Source: Telmatactis stephensoni (Eukaryota; Cnidaria; Anthozoa; Actiniaria; Isophelliidae). From it: a DNA stretch of 64,000 nt. Under the pieces are notes generated by a model, which saw only the letters and a program-made list of their open reading frames with translations, was not told the origin of the DNA and searched no databases. Below are positions 36,401-48,554 of this stretch, in pieces. A program made the position numbers and the translations under genes. Within the stretch, counting starts at the first letter, position 1, and each line of letters opens with the position of its first letter. The stretch lies in NCBI GenBank assembly GCA_029948255.1, contig JALIZF010001074.1, positions 1-64,000 of the forward strand, in the 5' to 3' direction.

Positions 36401-36705
36401 TATATATACCTTAAATCTATTAGATATCACAAGGGTATGTTTTATAATTAAGTTTTATAATTAAGTTGTATTTTATATTTTACTTTATACACTTTTTCTT
36501 TTCTTATTTTATTGAATCCAATTTAGTCATCTATTTACTTTTTTTTTTATGTGTCTTATAGGTTTTATTCCAAATAGCTATGCACATCATTCATTATCTA
36601 CATAAGCGACATAAGTTACTACATTGGTAACACTTATCTTTAATTCACCTTTATAGTATACAATTATATTTACTGATCAACATTTTTATATACATACAAT
36701 AATTC
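36401..36705 (+). other. AT-rich spacer between LINE ORF1 and ORF2
   Basis: Non-coding, strongly AT-rich, several short T runs. Spacing is in the range expected between LINE ORFs. Confidence 0.6.
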
Positions 36706-39700
36706 ATGAACAACCAAAGCAATCGTTTTTCTTTTGGTACATGGAATATTAATGGATTATACAACAAATCAATTGGTGACAAAACTAAAAGTCATGAATT
36801 TCTTGACATCATTAGAAAACACGATTTCATAGCAATAACGGAAACCTGGACTGACGATATTCCAAATATCCCGGGATATTTGCATGTCTATATACCGCCA
36901 CAGAAAAATAGCAAAATATCAAAACTGAAAACAAGTGGAAGGAAATCCGGCGGAATTTGCATTTATTATAAAAACATTTATAAAAATTCCTTTGAAATCA
37001 TAAATACCTCTAATTACTCAATTTGGTTTAAAGTCTCCAAAACAATTTTAAAGGAAAACAAAGACTTGTACTTATGTGCCATTTACATCCCACCAGAAAA
37101 TTCATGCTATTTCGATTCTCAAATATTTGAAACACTTGAGAATGAAATTGATTTTTTCATGGGAACAGGAAACAATATAATCTTACTTGGTGATTTCAAC
37201 GCACGAACAGCTAATCTTAGTGACTCAGTGTTGATGGTAATAATTTTATTACAAACGATCAAAGCGATCTAACAGTATCGATATCACGAAATGCTTTCGA
37301 TTCCGGATGTAATTCACACGGTGAGAAATTACTTAGTTTATGTAAAAATCTTGATCTAAAAATTTTAAATGGTAGAGTTAGAGGTGACTCCTTGGGGCAA
37401 ATTACTTACCATGGTTTGAATGGAGTTAGTACTGTTGATTACATTATCGCAGATCAACAATTCTTTAACAAAATTACCTATTTTGTCGTTAACAAACCCT
37501 CACCTTTATCTGATCATAGTCCTATCTCTGCTTGGACTCATCTAGTTTTACAAAACGAATCAGTAATTTACGATAAATCGTCCTCTGAAGGTTCTGAAAA
37601 GCTTCAAAGTTTACCTCCTCAATTTCAGTGGTTATCTGATTCTAGTGATTACTTCAAAGATGCACTAGCCTCACCATCCGTCACTAATCTAATTAATAAT
37701 TTCATGCAAAAGGATTATCTGCCGGCAACACCAATTTCAATCAATGAAGCAACAAAGGACGTTCATGCAATTTTTATAGCTACATCAAAATTATCATTGA
37801 AATTAAAGACAAATAAATCTAATAGGAAAAGGAAATCTTTTTGTAATAAAAAATGGTTTGATCGTGACTGTAAAAATTCCAGGAATGAACTAAGAAAATG
37901 GTCAAACTTAAAACATTCTAATCCACTAGATCAAATGACAAGAAAAACATATCACCAAAAATTGAAACAATTTAAAAAACTCCTTAAGAACAAAAAGCAG
38001 TCTTTTCATGATGAAAAGTTAGCGGAAATTGAAAATAATAGTGACAACTCAATGTTTTGGAAAATATTAAATTCTGCAGATGAAAACTTAAAAGAGGAAA
38101 TACTACCTCCAGTACGAGAAGATAACTGGCTTAGACATTTTCAGTCTTTACATGCTACATGTGATAATCAAAACAAGATTATGGATAATCTACAACAGCT
38201 TGAACAAAATCAAAATCAATCAAATACTATTTTAAATACACGAATTACTAAAGAAGAAATCTTGTCCTGTGCAAAATTATTAAAGAACAAAAAGGCTGCA
38301 TTCACAGATCAGATTAGGAATGAAATGATCAAAAACAGTGTCGAAAATTTACTAGCAGTATTTCTTAAACTTTTTAATTTAATACTGGAATCGGGGAATT
38401 TTCCAGACACCTGGTGTGTAGGTTCTATAACCCCCATTTTTAAAAACGGAGATCGCGACGATCCCAACAACTATAGAGGAATATGTGTTTCTAGTTGTCT
38501 AGGTAAATTTTTCACACTGATTATGAATAGACGACTATTGAATTTTGCTACAGAAACCAATTTACTTCATAAATCTCAAATTGGCTTCCTGCCTAACAAC
38601 AGGACTACTGATCATATTTTTACACTTCGGACAATTATCGACAAACATGTGAAAAATGTCAGCAAAGGCAAAATATATGCATGTTTTATTGATTTTAAAA
38701 AAGCTTTTGATTCAATTTGGCATTTAGGATTATTTTTTCAGCTTTTAAAAAATAATATAAATGGAAAATTCTATCAAATTATTAAAAATATGTACACAAA
38801 AAGTACTTGTTATATCAAATTAGGAAACTCAAGAACAAAATCTTTTCAATACAATCGAGGAGTTCGTCAAGGGTGTATTATAAGTCCATTCCTGTTCAAC
38901 CTTTACTTAAATGAGCTCCCTAAGTTACTTGATCTTACACCTCACAATGATCCAATTTTTCTACCAAATGGATCGAAATTATCATCTTTATTGTACGCTG
39001 ACGATCTGGTTTTATTGTCACACTCGCGTCAAGGATTACAAAATAACCTAAACGCAATCTCAAAATTTTGTAAAGAATGGAAAATGTCTATAAATGAAAA
39101 GAAATCAAAAATCATGATTTTCTCTAATAAAAAATCGAGACAACAACCATTCACTTTAAATTCTAAAAAACTAGAATCAGTGGATGTCTTTACTTACCTT
39201 GGAGTTAAAATAAGTTCAACTGGAAACTTTGCTCCTCATTTAAAACAACTAAAAGACAAAGCTTTACATGCCTTCTTCAAATTATCGAGAAAAATCGACT
39301 TTAAGAAGCTTAAACCTTCTCAGGCAAACAAATTTTTCGACTCTTTTATCTCTCCAATTCTTACTTATTCAAGCGAAATTTGGAGTCTTTATTCTCATCA
39401 AGACTTTGAGAAATGGGATAAAACTGAAGTTGAAAAAACACATCTACGTTTTTGCAGATATTTCCTTGGAGTAAGTAATAAGACTTCAAATATTGCTTGT
39501 AGGGCTGAACTTGGTAGATTTCCATTAAAGATTTTTGTCGATAAATTGACTATCAAATTTTATAACCATCTAGTCTATTCATCGGACAACTCGTTGGCCA
39601 AACAGTCTTTACTTATGTCTAATTGCTTATTCAAGAAAAATAAAAACTGTTATCTTTCAAATCTCCAAAAAATGCTAAATAACGTAGATCCATCGTTGTG

Positions 39701-40070
39701 TGTTTCCATTGAACGCCCTTTTAACGATGATATCATAAGTGAACTAGAAACTTTAATGAAAAACAGTTATTTTAAAAAATGGAAAAATATCCTAGAAAAC
39801 TCTTCTAAGCTCTCATTTTATAGCACATTTAAAGAATTTTACGAAGAAGAGCCTTATCTCAATCTGTTAAACAATTTTGAACAAAGACGACTATTTACAA
39901 AATTTAGAATAAGCAATCATCAACTGAAGATCGAGACTGGACGATATTACAAAATACCCAGAGATGAAAGGTTATGTTTAATGTGTAATAACAATGCTAT
40001 TGAAACTGAACAACACCTGATTCTCAACTGTCCAGCGTACTCTGACCTCAACATTTACAGGTATTGCTAA
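36706..40070 (+). pseudogene. LINE ORF2: APE endonuclease and reverse transcriptase, one frameshift
   Basis: The first block (36706-37230) is an AP-endonuclease domain: FGTWNINGLYN, AITETWTDD, LCAIYIPPEN and LLGDFNART. One frame change at about 37230 moves the rest, ending DYIIADQ and LSDHSPI, into another frame. The RT domain follows: YRGICVSSCLGKFF, ACFIDFKKAFDSIWH, NRGVRQGCIISPFLFNLYLN and the catalytic LLYADDLVLLS. The C-terminal C-x2-C...H..C motif (CLMCNN...EQHLILNCPAY) is present, but the frame ends nine residues later at 40070 without a clear 3' tail, so the 3' end may be truncated. Clade not assigned beyond APE-type (CR1/L2/RTE-like). Confidence 0.85.
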
Positions 40071-40256
40071 AGCTATATATTATGATTACATTAGGATTAC
40101 AAGATAGAATATGAAATATATTTTTTGACATAATTGTTTTGATATTATGACAAGAAACATTTTCTTTTATAAACAAACAGGAACAATAATGTAATATAAA
40201 TTTCTAAATATAAACTAATGAGATGGAAAATATATATATATTTTTAATGAAAACTA

Positions 40257-40397
40257 GGGGCCAGTTGTATGAAGGGTGCATAGCGCTATCCAGGACATAA
40301 ATCCGTATCCAGCGGATAAAAACTATACCAAATCTATACAGTGAACAACTCTTATCCAGTGGATAACCCTAACATTAACCTTTGTACAACCGGGCCC
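40257..40397. mobile_element. Hairpin MITE, GGGGCCAGTTGTATGAAGGG / ...ACAACCGGGCCC
   Basis: 141 bp with imperfect inverted ends (GGGCCAGTTGTATGAAGG vs CCTTTGTACAACCGGGCCC) and internal TATCCAG(T/C)GGATAA palindromes. I recall near-identical hairpins as very common in anthozoan DNA. Copy 2 lies at 40895. Confidence 0.8.
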
Positions 40398-40993
40398 TGA
40401 ACGTTACGATACTAGCTCACGAATGGGTTGACTGGAATGGGGTATATGTACCATGGGATAACTACTTCATTAGTGTATGGATACCATGGGATAGTATCTG
40501 CATTTGGTTTTTTATCACATGGCAATGAACACAAAACTGATAAACTTTTACATCTGACAACAAGAATACAATTCGAGCCAGAATGTTGAGTTTTAGGCTG
40601 ATCAATGGATACTGCGCGATTAGGGTACGTATACCATGGGGAAACTACTTAAATGAAGTATGGATACCATGGGATGGCATTAGGTTTTCTTTTGTGACGA
40701 TAATGAGCACAACACAATTAACTATTGCAGAATAAGCATCTGACCATAAGGATACAGATCGAAACAAAATGATAAAGTTAGGAACGACGGTAGGAATTCA
40801 GGAATAGAAACATTTTTTTCCTGGTCACTCAAGAATATAAATTGCTACTAATACTTAATATACGGTTTTAGAATGGAGTAAATGGAGAACATCTGGGGCC
40901 AGTTGTATGAAGGGTGAATAGCGCTATCCAGGAAATAAAACCGTATCCAGCGGACAAAAACTATACAAAATCTATCCAGTGGATAACCCTAAC

Positions 40994-41353
40994 CATAGTT
41001 AATAGAGGGAGATGGTTAGGAAACCTATTGTTGTAGGTCTTTGTTCATTTTTTTTCAACCGTGACCGTGCACAAATCTTTTATTTTTACATTGTTTCGCC
41101 TTAATTGCCATGGTTGAGCAACTGAACCCAAATGTTTCAGTTCCGCTGCTTGTTCGATGTATTCTAGTTCAAAATTAATTATATTAGAATATTTCAATAA
41201 ATAATCCAGTAGACAACATTTCGGTTCATTCATATAGGCATTTTCTAATGAATTTAAACAAACTTTGTGCACGGTCAAGACCAGTTCAACATCCAGACTA
41301 GAACAAAGAAATGTGACAAAAGGCTCCCTAACCATTCCCCTCTATTAACTATG
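40994..41353. mobile_element. 360-bp TIR element inserted in the second MITE; 7-bp TSD
   Basis: Starts CATAGTTAATAGAGGGAGAT and ends with the complement (CCCTCTATTAACTATG), with arms of about 27 bp. It is flanked on both sides by CCCTAAC (40987-40993 and 41354-41360). Absence from the paralogous MITE at 40257 shows the empty site. Superfamily not assigned. Confidence 0.85.
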
Positions 41354-41862
41354 CCCTAACATTAACCTTTGTACAACCGGGCCCTGAACGTTACGATACT
41401 AGCTCACGAATGGGTTGACTGGAATGGGGTATATGTACCATGGGATAACTACTTCATTAGTGTATGGATACCATGGGATAGTATCTGCATTTGGTTTTTT
41501 ATCACATGGCAATGGACACAAAACTGATAAACTTTTACATCTCGGACAACAAGAATACAATTCGAGTCAGAATGTTGAGTTTTAGGCTGATCAATGGATA
41601 CTGCGCGATTAGGGTACGTATACCATGGGAAAACTACTTAAATGAAGTATGGATACCATGGGATGGCATTAGGTTTTCTTTTGTGACGATAATGAGCACA
41701 ACACAATTAACTATAGCAGAATAAGCATCTGACATTAAGGATACAGATCGAAACAAAATGATAAAGTTAGGAACGACGGTAGGAATTCAGGAATAGAAAC
41801 GTTTTTTTCCTGGTCACTCAAGAATATAAATTGCTACTAATACTTAATATACGGTTTTAGAA

Positions 41863-42523
41863 AGGTTTTTTGTATCTGATATTAGACTGAAGAGTACAGG
41901 GGAAATACAAAGCAGTGATTTGCTAAATGTTTTCTTTAATGCACAAAACAGTGATATAATGTATATAATGAATAATACATGTAATGATAATAAATATAAT
42001 AAAATTTCTCTTCTCTTTACGATACCAGACAACAGTACGTTTTCGTGGGAAAGTCCGTTTTGTCTTTTCCCCATGGGATGCCAGCACTTTGTTTGAGTAG
42101 TCTTTTGCCCATGGGATGCCAGCACTTTGTTTAGGTCATTTTTCACCATAAATACCATGGGATCTATACCGGAATTAGTCATGATTCCTTACTGTAAGGT
42201 TGTGGTATTTAAAACCTTGTCCCACTTATGCTTCATTTCCTCGGATGTCACTTGGAATGAGTGACCACTCCAATATTTTTTATCAATTACATTAATCAAT
42301 TCTGGATTATTGGATGGGGTTTTCACTACCACTATATCCAGCCCCATCTATACATACCTTGGAAACATTTGTAAAATTTGTAGAATTTCTTGTCAAAGTC
42401 TTGAATGTCAAAGTTTAATTTGAAGCACAGGTCTTTGGTTTCTTGTGAGTTGAGGGGAATTTCAGCAATGCTCTTTAACATTTTAGATACATTGACATGT
42501 GTTGGTAAGGGGGATATATTATA
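41863..42523. other. No gene seen; further CCATGGGAT motifs
   Basis: Three more CCATGGGAT motifs (42072, 42111, 42165), two followed by GCCAGCACTTTGTTT, suggest more copies of the minisatellite-like sequence. An antisense frame of 112 residues here has no protein character. Confidence 0.5.
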
Positions 42524-43110
42524 TTATGGTGGAAGGTCTGTGGGTTGAGTTGTTCGTGGTTCGGTGACTCTCATATCATCAATTTGTGTCTCTATCTCTG
42601 TCCCAATACATGTTTTCATTGTTTTCATCTTATTGTAGAAATCAACTATTTTGTGAGGGGGAGGAAGAAAAGAAATGTCCTGTCTAGGTATAACCCACAA
42701 CCCTGCCATGGTACGGCATCTTGACAGAGCAAAGTAGGCCTGGCCAGGAGCAAAGATCCTCTTCAAACTCACCACAGATTTCTCCACTGTGATGCCCTGT
42801 GCCTTACGCACAAGCACAGACCATTGTAGATCAAGAGGTAGTTGACGTCTGGTGGCCTGGACATGCCCTTCACGTAGCACTTTGAAGACGGTGTCCCTCA
42901 TAATGACTTTCTGTCTTCAAACTGAACCAGCTGAAACTTCCCAACAAAATCCAACACCTGGCCTCTCTCTCCATTCACCAGCCTATAACTGTGCATATTC
43001 TTTACCAGTATCACTCTTGCTCCAACCTTCAAACTTAAACTTTTTGGAGCTTGGCAGCTCTTTAGCAGCTCCTCTCTCCGGTGTCTTTCAATGTGTTAAC
43101 TTTCGTTTCT
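42524..43110 (-). pseudogene. Pif1-type helicase C-terminal fragment (Helitron-like)
   Basis: Upstream block (about 43060-42905): KVGARVILVKNMHSYRLVNG and GQVLDFVGKF, the Pif1/RecD2 region preceding motif V. After a frame change near 42905 comes [20 protein letters not shown] (Q-G-x-T motif) and [19 protein letters not shown] (motif VI with the conserved Arg). These are hallmarks of Pif1-family SF1B helicases, found in hosts and at the C-terminus of Helitron Rep/Hel proteins. Only about 190 residues remain and no Rep domain is visible, so a Helitron relic is the likeliest source but is not proven. Confidence 0.65.
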
Positions 43111-43367
43111 CCATTAGCGTTATATAATTGTTGGAGAAATCTGGTGATACTTAAGTCCTGACACTACTCTAAACGAACCTGGCTTGAGTGCCATAAGGGA
43201 TAGGCTTGAACTTAAAGCTTATTGTGAACACAAGGAATGACTAGAAGGAAAACTCTCTTTATTACAGTAGTTGAAATCAAACACGCCAGGTCAGCTGGCA
43301 TGAGATATTGGACATTTGGATACCAGGATCATCTTATAGTTGGTCAGTGGTTTTCCTTGACAGATTA

Positions 43368-43559
43368 ATGGCGGCGGTTAAGGCTAAGTTTACAGTTGAA
43401 CAAGTGTTTGAGGACGTATTGACAGAATCTGATTCTGAAAGCTGCATAGAAGCTCCTAGTGGTTCAGATGTGATAAGGAACTCTGTGAAGGAGTTTCATC
43501 CACTTAGATCTTGTGTAGACCCCTTTACAGCTTTTCAAGACGAAGCAACCAAGACTTAA
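43368..43559 (+). other. Short open frame, possible first exon
   Basis: ATG 43368 opens MAAVKAKFTVEQVFEDVLTE then an acidic/serine stretch to a stop at 43559, and the frame is open for only 63 residues. The N-terminus resembles TE protein starts I have seen (acidic region after a short helix) but is not identifiable. A following frame (DELVSVRPAIAAETM) is interrupted. Confidence 0.25.
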
Positions 43560-43884
43560 TTAGATGATTGTGACAAAATTTGAGATGAACTTGTCAGTGT
43601 AAGGCCAGCGATTGCTGCTGAGACCATGTTGTGGCTTAAATCAATTTACAGGCAAATGACAGGATCACCACAAGCCCAAAACCCATGGTATAGAGAAAAA
43701 GTTCAAGAAAATGTTCAATAAATATATATTTACTGTCTATTCAACCTGATTTATTGGAATCGTCAATATTTACGTCATAGTCACGTGATTTTAGTAAACT
43801 TAAAGCACAGATAATCACCTAGATTGAACTTATAGGAGGATCTTTGCTGACGCCATTTGTTTACATTCTGCTTCATTATCATAC

Positions 43885-43925
43885 AGTTAATTAAAGGCGC
43901 TCAAAGAGCTCATGTGGTTACTCCA
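43885..43925. mobile_element. Terminal-motif relic, AGTTAATTAAAGGCGCTC...GTGGTTACTC
   Basis: Closely matches 51786-51824 (AGTTAATTAAAGTCGCTCTA ... GCGCATGTGGTTACTC). GTGGTTACTC or its complement also occurs at 10972, 44927 and 60688, suggesting the end of a DNA transposon family. Confidence 0.5.
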
Positions 43926-43979
43926 ATTTTTTAATATTTAGTTGCAAATAGTTGTACTCTGGCTACCGGAGTAGCTACA

Positions 43980-44550
43980 ATCCCCGCCAATGGCGAAGTA
44001 GCTCGTGGATTGACCGAAATGACCACAGGAAGCCCAAACAATATATTTTAGTAAAATAACGAGTTTTCATTTGAAGACAAAAATCTAAATCAATAATTTT
44101 TTTAGCGAAAATAGAGTCATTAGCTATAAAAGAAAAAAAAATGTGTGAAAAAAAAGTGAAAAAAAAAAAATCAATCACCGTCGTGGCCGTGGCTCGAACC
44201 CTAGACCTTTCGCTTGGGAAGCCATGGTTTATCCACTCGACCATGCAGAAGTTACACGTTTTCGGATATTGAATTTTAGTATATTTATTGTCAGTGTGTT
44301 TACAATACAAATGCAAAAATGCTTCTTTCTAAAATGTCGCTATAAATATAAAAGAAATTGCTTCATAAAACACTAATCCAATAAACTAACTCAATATCCC
44401 TTTCTGTTGCTGTTTTCGGCTAGCGGACTCGATGGCGGCCTTCACGGCGCTCGGGACGGCGGCTTTCAGTCCTTTCAAAATGCCAAGTCTTCGTTTGTTT
44501 ATCTTCTTTGACTCTTGTCAGTGATGATAGAGTACGAACACTAAAAGCTT
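43980..44550 (-). repeat. Composite repeat, copy 1, containing a tRNA-like SINE head
   Basis: Starts near CCCGCCAATGGCGAAGTAGC and ends near ATAGAGTACGAACACTAAAA. It is collinear with 48555-49230 at lower identity. The part 44171-44258 is tRNA-like on the minus strand. Confidence 0.6.
44171..44258 (-). ncRNA. tRNA-derived SINE-like sequence (pol III A and B boxes)
   Basis: Minus strand: TGGTCGAGTGGATAA fits the A box (TRGYNNANNNG) and GGGTTCGAGCC the B box, about 36 bases apart. A T-rich stretch follows. The 5' and 3' flanks do not pair as an acceptor stem, so this is not a functional tRNA gene. Confidence 0.5.
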
Positions 44551-45170
44551 GGTTGACTTTGATGTTGGAGTGAAAAAGATTTTTGTTGCTGGCTTCTCCT
44601 TTAATAACATCTGTAATTTTTCGTGTCTATCAGTGGACATGTCTGAGAGTGCTTATCAGTCAGTCACGCTATATATGTTCCATGTTCAGTTTGTATCAAT
44701 TCTAGAGCATGTGTTCTCCGACACGTTTATCTGCCTTTTAGTAACGACAGTAAAATTCATTGATTTTCCTTCTAGCTAGCTATTTTGAAACATATGTTTT
44801 CTGTGTTATCCAGAAGATGGGCATCGGAAGATCGGACCGATCTCGGAAAAGAGTCGGGCGTTCGGGTGTTACAGACTTCCACCCTTACATCGCGCCATAG
44901 CATAGTGGTACTCCGTCCTTTAGACGGGAGTAACCACAAAAATCAATAAAAGTACAAGCTGAGCTCAAAACTTTTAAGAACATTTTAATAAGTAATCTAC
45001 AAAATGTTTAGCTCTTTGCATGCAATATGAAGCAAGATGTCATTACTTTTACTTCTAATTTTGTATCTAGATCAATTCACAAGTACTAATTCAATATTTC
45101 TTTTAATATCGATTTTTTACATTGTTTATAAATTTCTCTATATACACCTAAATCTATTTTTGTGGTTCAG
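44551..45170. other. No gene seen; hairpin GTGGTACTCCGTC...GACGGGAGTAACCAC
   Basis: A 13-15-bp stem with a short loop at 44907-44938 carries the GAGTAACCAC end motif. Otherwise uninformative. Confidence 0.4.
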
Positions 45171-45559
45171 AATCAGTCCTGATGCATGTACGGTCAGAAG
45201 CTAATCGTGGACCACAGATTGTCACAAATGTACATGAGCAACAAGGTATATAAATATATTATACTATGAACATGCAATATGTACAATAAGAACATTATCA
45301 TTCTGTAAAGTGCTATATACAATAATAATTGTACACAACTCACTACACACATATGTATGTATGTACTCACTCTTTATAATGAGTTCCAGTGATGGCTATT
45401 TGACTTGCATTATGCATACAGGTAAACCAGTATCAAAAACCTAAATACTAAACTAAAGTAAAATTGTCTTGATTGTGATTCAGAATCAACTGCAATCCCA
45501 ATGGATGCATTGTCAGATGCTACTCTTGAACCAATCACAAATGTACTAGAGCAACAAGG
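45171..45559 (+). other. Tandemly duplicated 75-nt exon pair
   Basis: Exon-like blocks 45171-45245 and 45484-45558 are each preceded by a CAG acceptor and followed by the identical donor context AACAAGGTATATAAATATAT. They encode related 25-residue peptides (ESVLMHVRSEANRG... TNVHEQQ; ESTAIPMDALSDATL... TNVLEQQ), both in phase 1-1. The flanking introns are duplicated too (313-bp period). No parent gene was identified; they may be 5' exons of the nuclease gene that starts at 45770. Confidence 0.45.
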
Positions 45560-45769
45560 TATATAAATATATTATACTTTGAGCATGTTAAAAGCAAGAA
45601 CATTAACATTCTGTAAAGTGCTATATACTATAATAATTGCATACAACTCACCTCACACATACACCGAATGCAAATTGAGGGGGACTGGATCCGAGTTAAC
45701 ATGAAAGCAAGGTCCATCGGGCCTCATGGCGGCTTTACCCGTTGCTTATTTGCAGCGTTTATTCTCAAA

Positions 45770-47882
45770 ATGTCTACAGATATTACACTCACTGAAGAAG
45801 ATATTTCCGGGGCATCACTCCAGGGAAGATATCCTACTGTGCTCAAAACCGATGAGCTTCGCTTTTGGCTCAAATGTAGAGGAGATCCAGGAAAAGGACT
45901 TAAAACTAAAGTGCAGCTTGTCAAAAGGTATGTACTAAAGCACGAAGCTGTCAAAGTGTGGTTGCTCACATAAACGTGAACCATCATAAAAATTCTTTTA
46001 TCTTGATTTAGATCAATCGTACCTGATCATTCAGTAATCACTGACAAAAGAACGAGTAATTGTAGTAATAATCGTAGCAAAGAATTTCCAAAACAACTAG
46101 TTATTGTAGAGGTGTGAAGTGCATAATAACAGAGTTGATTGATTCTAGTGCAACTTTAAATCCCTTGATATCTTCAACTGATTTCTTTTGTTGTTGTTGT
46201 TGTTTTTATATTAAAGAGTTGAGGAATACATCAAGTCGGGCCGCGATAAAAATGTTATGGACCCAGATCATCATAAGATATACTCACGCTGCAAACAAAA
46301 GCAGTTGGAATCAAGACCAAGCGATGAACAAGTAACAACAACAAAACCTGTTACATTTCCCGCCACTGGATGGTCAACAAATCTTCAACGAATGCCTCTT
46401 TTTACTCGTGCAGAAATGAATCTACACATCTCTAATTGCGGAAAAAACATAGATGGAAAGACCGAAAATCATTCTGTCCCAACGAGTCTCAAGAAAGCTA
46501 AAACGTTTCTCGAAGACGAGTATTTACAAGAAATACAAGCTGCCAGTAATGACAAACATTTTTATTTTAAATGTCTATGCCATCATAGCTTCAGAAAAAA
46601 ATTACCCACCACACCAGTTGAAAGTTGCACGTTGCCTTTTAACTGATACTGTAAAGCACGCTTCATGTTCTTGTGTTGCGGTATGACTGCAAAGACAATA
46701 AAGAACTGAACAATGAAGAGGATATGTCTCCCACCATTGCCTGCACATCAACACTGCAACTTTGGCATAAGACTGGAAGAGGTGAAAAAATAAAACCTCA
46801 ACCTGTAATGGAAGTTATTGTAAAAAAAGGAGTCTGGATCTGATAGTAGAAAAGCATGCACAACAGGCACAACAGGAACAAAGTGCCTTTTATATGAAGC
46901 CAGGAAAACAATAAAACCACAGACAGGAAGTGAAATGGTTTTGAAAGCTAATCTTCAGAAATTAAATCCCTCAATGGGTCTCTGCCAAATTATGCCCCCC
47001 TGCACAGATTCCTTCAAGGATACAAAATTTGGAAAAGCCCGAAGTGGTTCTTATTGCAGCTACTAACTTCAGTTCACAGAAGCTAATTTTTTAGTATCTT
47101 GCAATTTGTCTTCTATTCCAAGGAAAGATAATTATGATTGTGACATAATGCAAATGACATACCCAGCCTTCCCACTTCAGAAAACCAATGAATTTGAGAA
47201 ATTAGGGGATTTGGATGGGAAACAAGAAGCTTTATTTGATTACTTGATAGTTGATGAGGCCAAATTGAACAGAATTGAAAAACAAACAAGGGAACATTTA
47301 AACTCAGACGAATGGAAAAATGAAAGAAGATTTAGATTGACAGCATCTAATTTCCACACTACTGTAAAAAGGCAAAGGAATTTTGACAGTTTGACAAATA
47401 ACCTAATTAATCCCAAGAATGTAAGTAATGTACACACCAAACATTGAAACAAGTATGAACAAATTGCCTTACAACAGTATGAAAAATACATGTTTGCTAC
47501 AAGACAAAGGGTAAAAGTACTCAAGTCAGGTCTAGTGGTTAGTATGGATTTTCCATTCATTGGTGCCTCTCCAGATGTAAAAGTTATTGATACTGGATGT
47601 GTTGAACAGTTTTGACTTGTAGAAGTCAAATGTCCAAGCACTAAATTCTTAGTAACACCTGTTGATGCATGCTCAGAAGACAACTTCTTTGCAGAATTGG
47701 TAGATGGGAAACCTTCCTTGAAAAGAAACCACATGTATTATTACCAGGTGCAAGGTCAGCTTGGAGTCACTAGAGCCAGTTGGTGTGATTTTGTTATATA
47801 CACAAGCATGGGAATGAGCATCGAGAGGATAGAACTAGGTTTGCAATTCTGGGGCACAGTAGCAACTACAATCACTTTTTAA
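45770..47882 (+). pseudogene. SAP-SWIM-YqaJ nuclease gene of an ISL2EU-like element (copy B, decayed)
   Basis: Exon 1 (45770-45927) starts MSTDITLTEEDISG and contains a SAP-like DNA-binding motif (LKTDELRFWLKCRGDPGKGL). It splices in phase 2 to exon 2 (46217 on: EEYIKSGRD). A frame change near 46600 precedes the SWIM-type start KHASCSCVA, which has lost its second C-x-H half. Further frame changes and stops follow (near 46840, 47070, 47446 and 47614). The YqaJ core is still readable: FRLTASNF, FIGASPDVKV, LVEVKCPS and YYYQVQGQLGVT. The gene type matches the second ORF of THAP-DDE elements and is a dead relative of the intact gene at 52372-54793. It points toward the decayed transposase at 50180-51590. 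Confidence 0.75.
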
Positions 47883-48554
47883 ATGCAGCTACAATAGAGT
47901 TTAGTAGGCAAAACTAATCTTGAATCTAATTAATTTTATTATTGATCTCTCTATTTCATTTGTAAAAAGTTAACATATCACCTGAGAGCATTGTTCTATG
48001 TACATATACAGAACTCTTTATCCATAAACTTTATAACGTAACTGTGTTTCAAAAGGGTTCATTGTGAAACTTAAAACCTAAACATTCACTGAAACTATAG
48101 CATTGGTATCAATAGCTTAAGAGGGGAAAATCAGGGAGCCAAATATTGAATTAACTTCAATTACAAACCAATGTCAAAAGTATGGAAATTCTTTCTTAAT
48201 TCTACTATCTTTCTTTGTTCACATCTTGTAAACACAAGTACAAGATATATCATAAGAAATATTTTACTGCACATAAAATAATAGGTATTAATTGAAATAA
48301 TAATAATAATAATGGAATGATTTTTTCACCTGTTAAACAAAGACTTGTAGCTAATGTGATAGTCAAATAGAAACTGAAGAAAAGCACTAGAATTATTTTA
48401 CTATATTACATAGTTAACTGTTAGTTTTTGTTTCATGGGTGAAGTGAAATCACTCTCCCTAACCTATGATAGAGTACAAACAATAAAATAATATGTGCAG
48501 TATGTTATACAAATTGTCACTAAGCTGAAATTAAAGGATCATGTACACAATCAA
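47883..48554. other. No gene seen
   Basis: AT-rich, with a short AAT run at 48297-48315. A GATAGAGTACAAACA motif at 48470 recurs at 44530 and 49217. Confidence 0.45.

Larger units (their letters stand above)
40257..41862. repeat. Large tandem duplication (about 617-bp unit) rich in CCATGGGAT motifs
   Basis: Unit 1 (40257-40873) and unit 2 (40895-41862, lengthened by a 360-bp insertion) are nearly identical, including the leading MITE and the stretch ending ATACTTAATATACGGTTTTA. Each unit contains a nested duplication of about 185 bp with paired ACCATGGGAT and ACCATGGGGA motifs. No coding sequence. Confidence 0.85.

Noticed and set aside
41844..42182. 112-residue minus-strand frame
   Set aside because: Low-complexity hydrophobic translation overlapping CCATGGGAT repeats; no family resemblance.
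44171..44258. A functional tRNA gene
   Set aside because: A and B boxes are present, but flanks do not form an acceptor stem and the unit sits in a dispersed repeat; called SINE-like instead.
47240..47734. 164-residue minus-strand frame over YqaJ copy B
   Set aside because: Antisense of the decayed nuclease domain, no independent domain.
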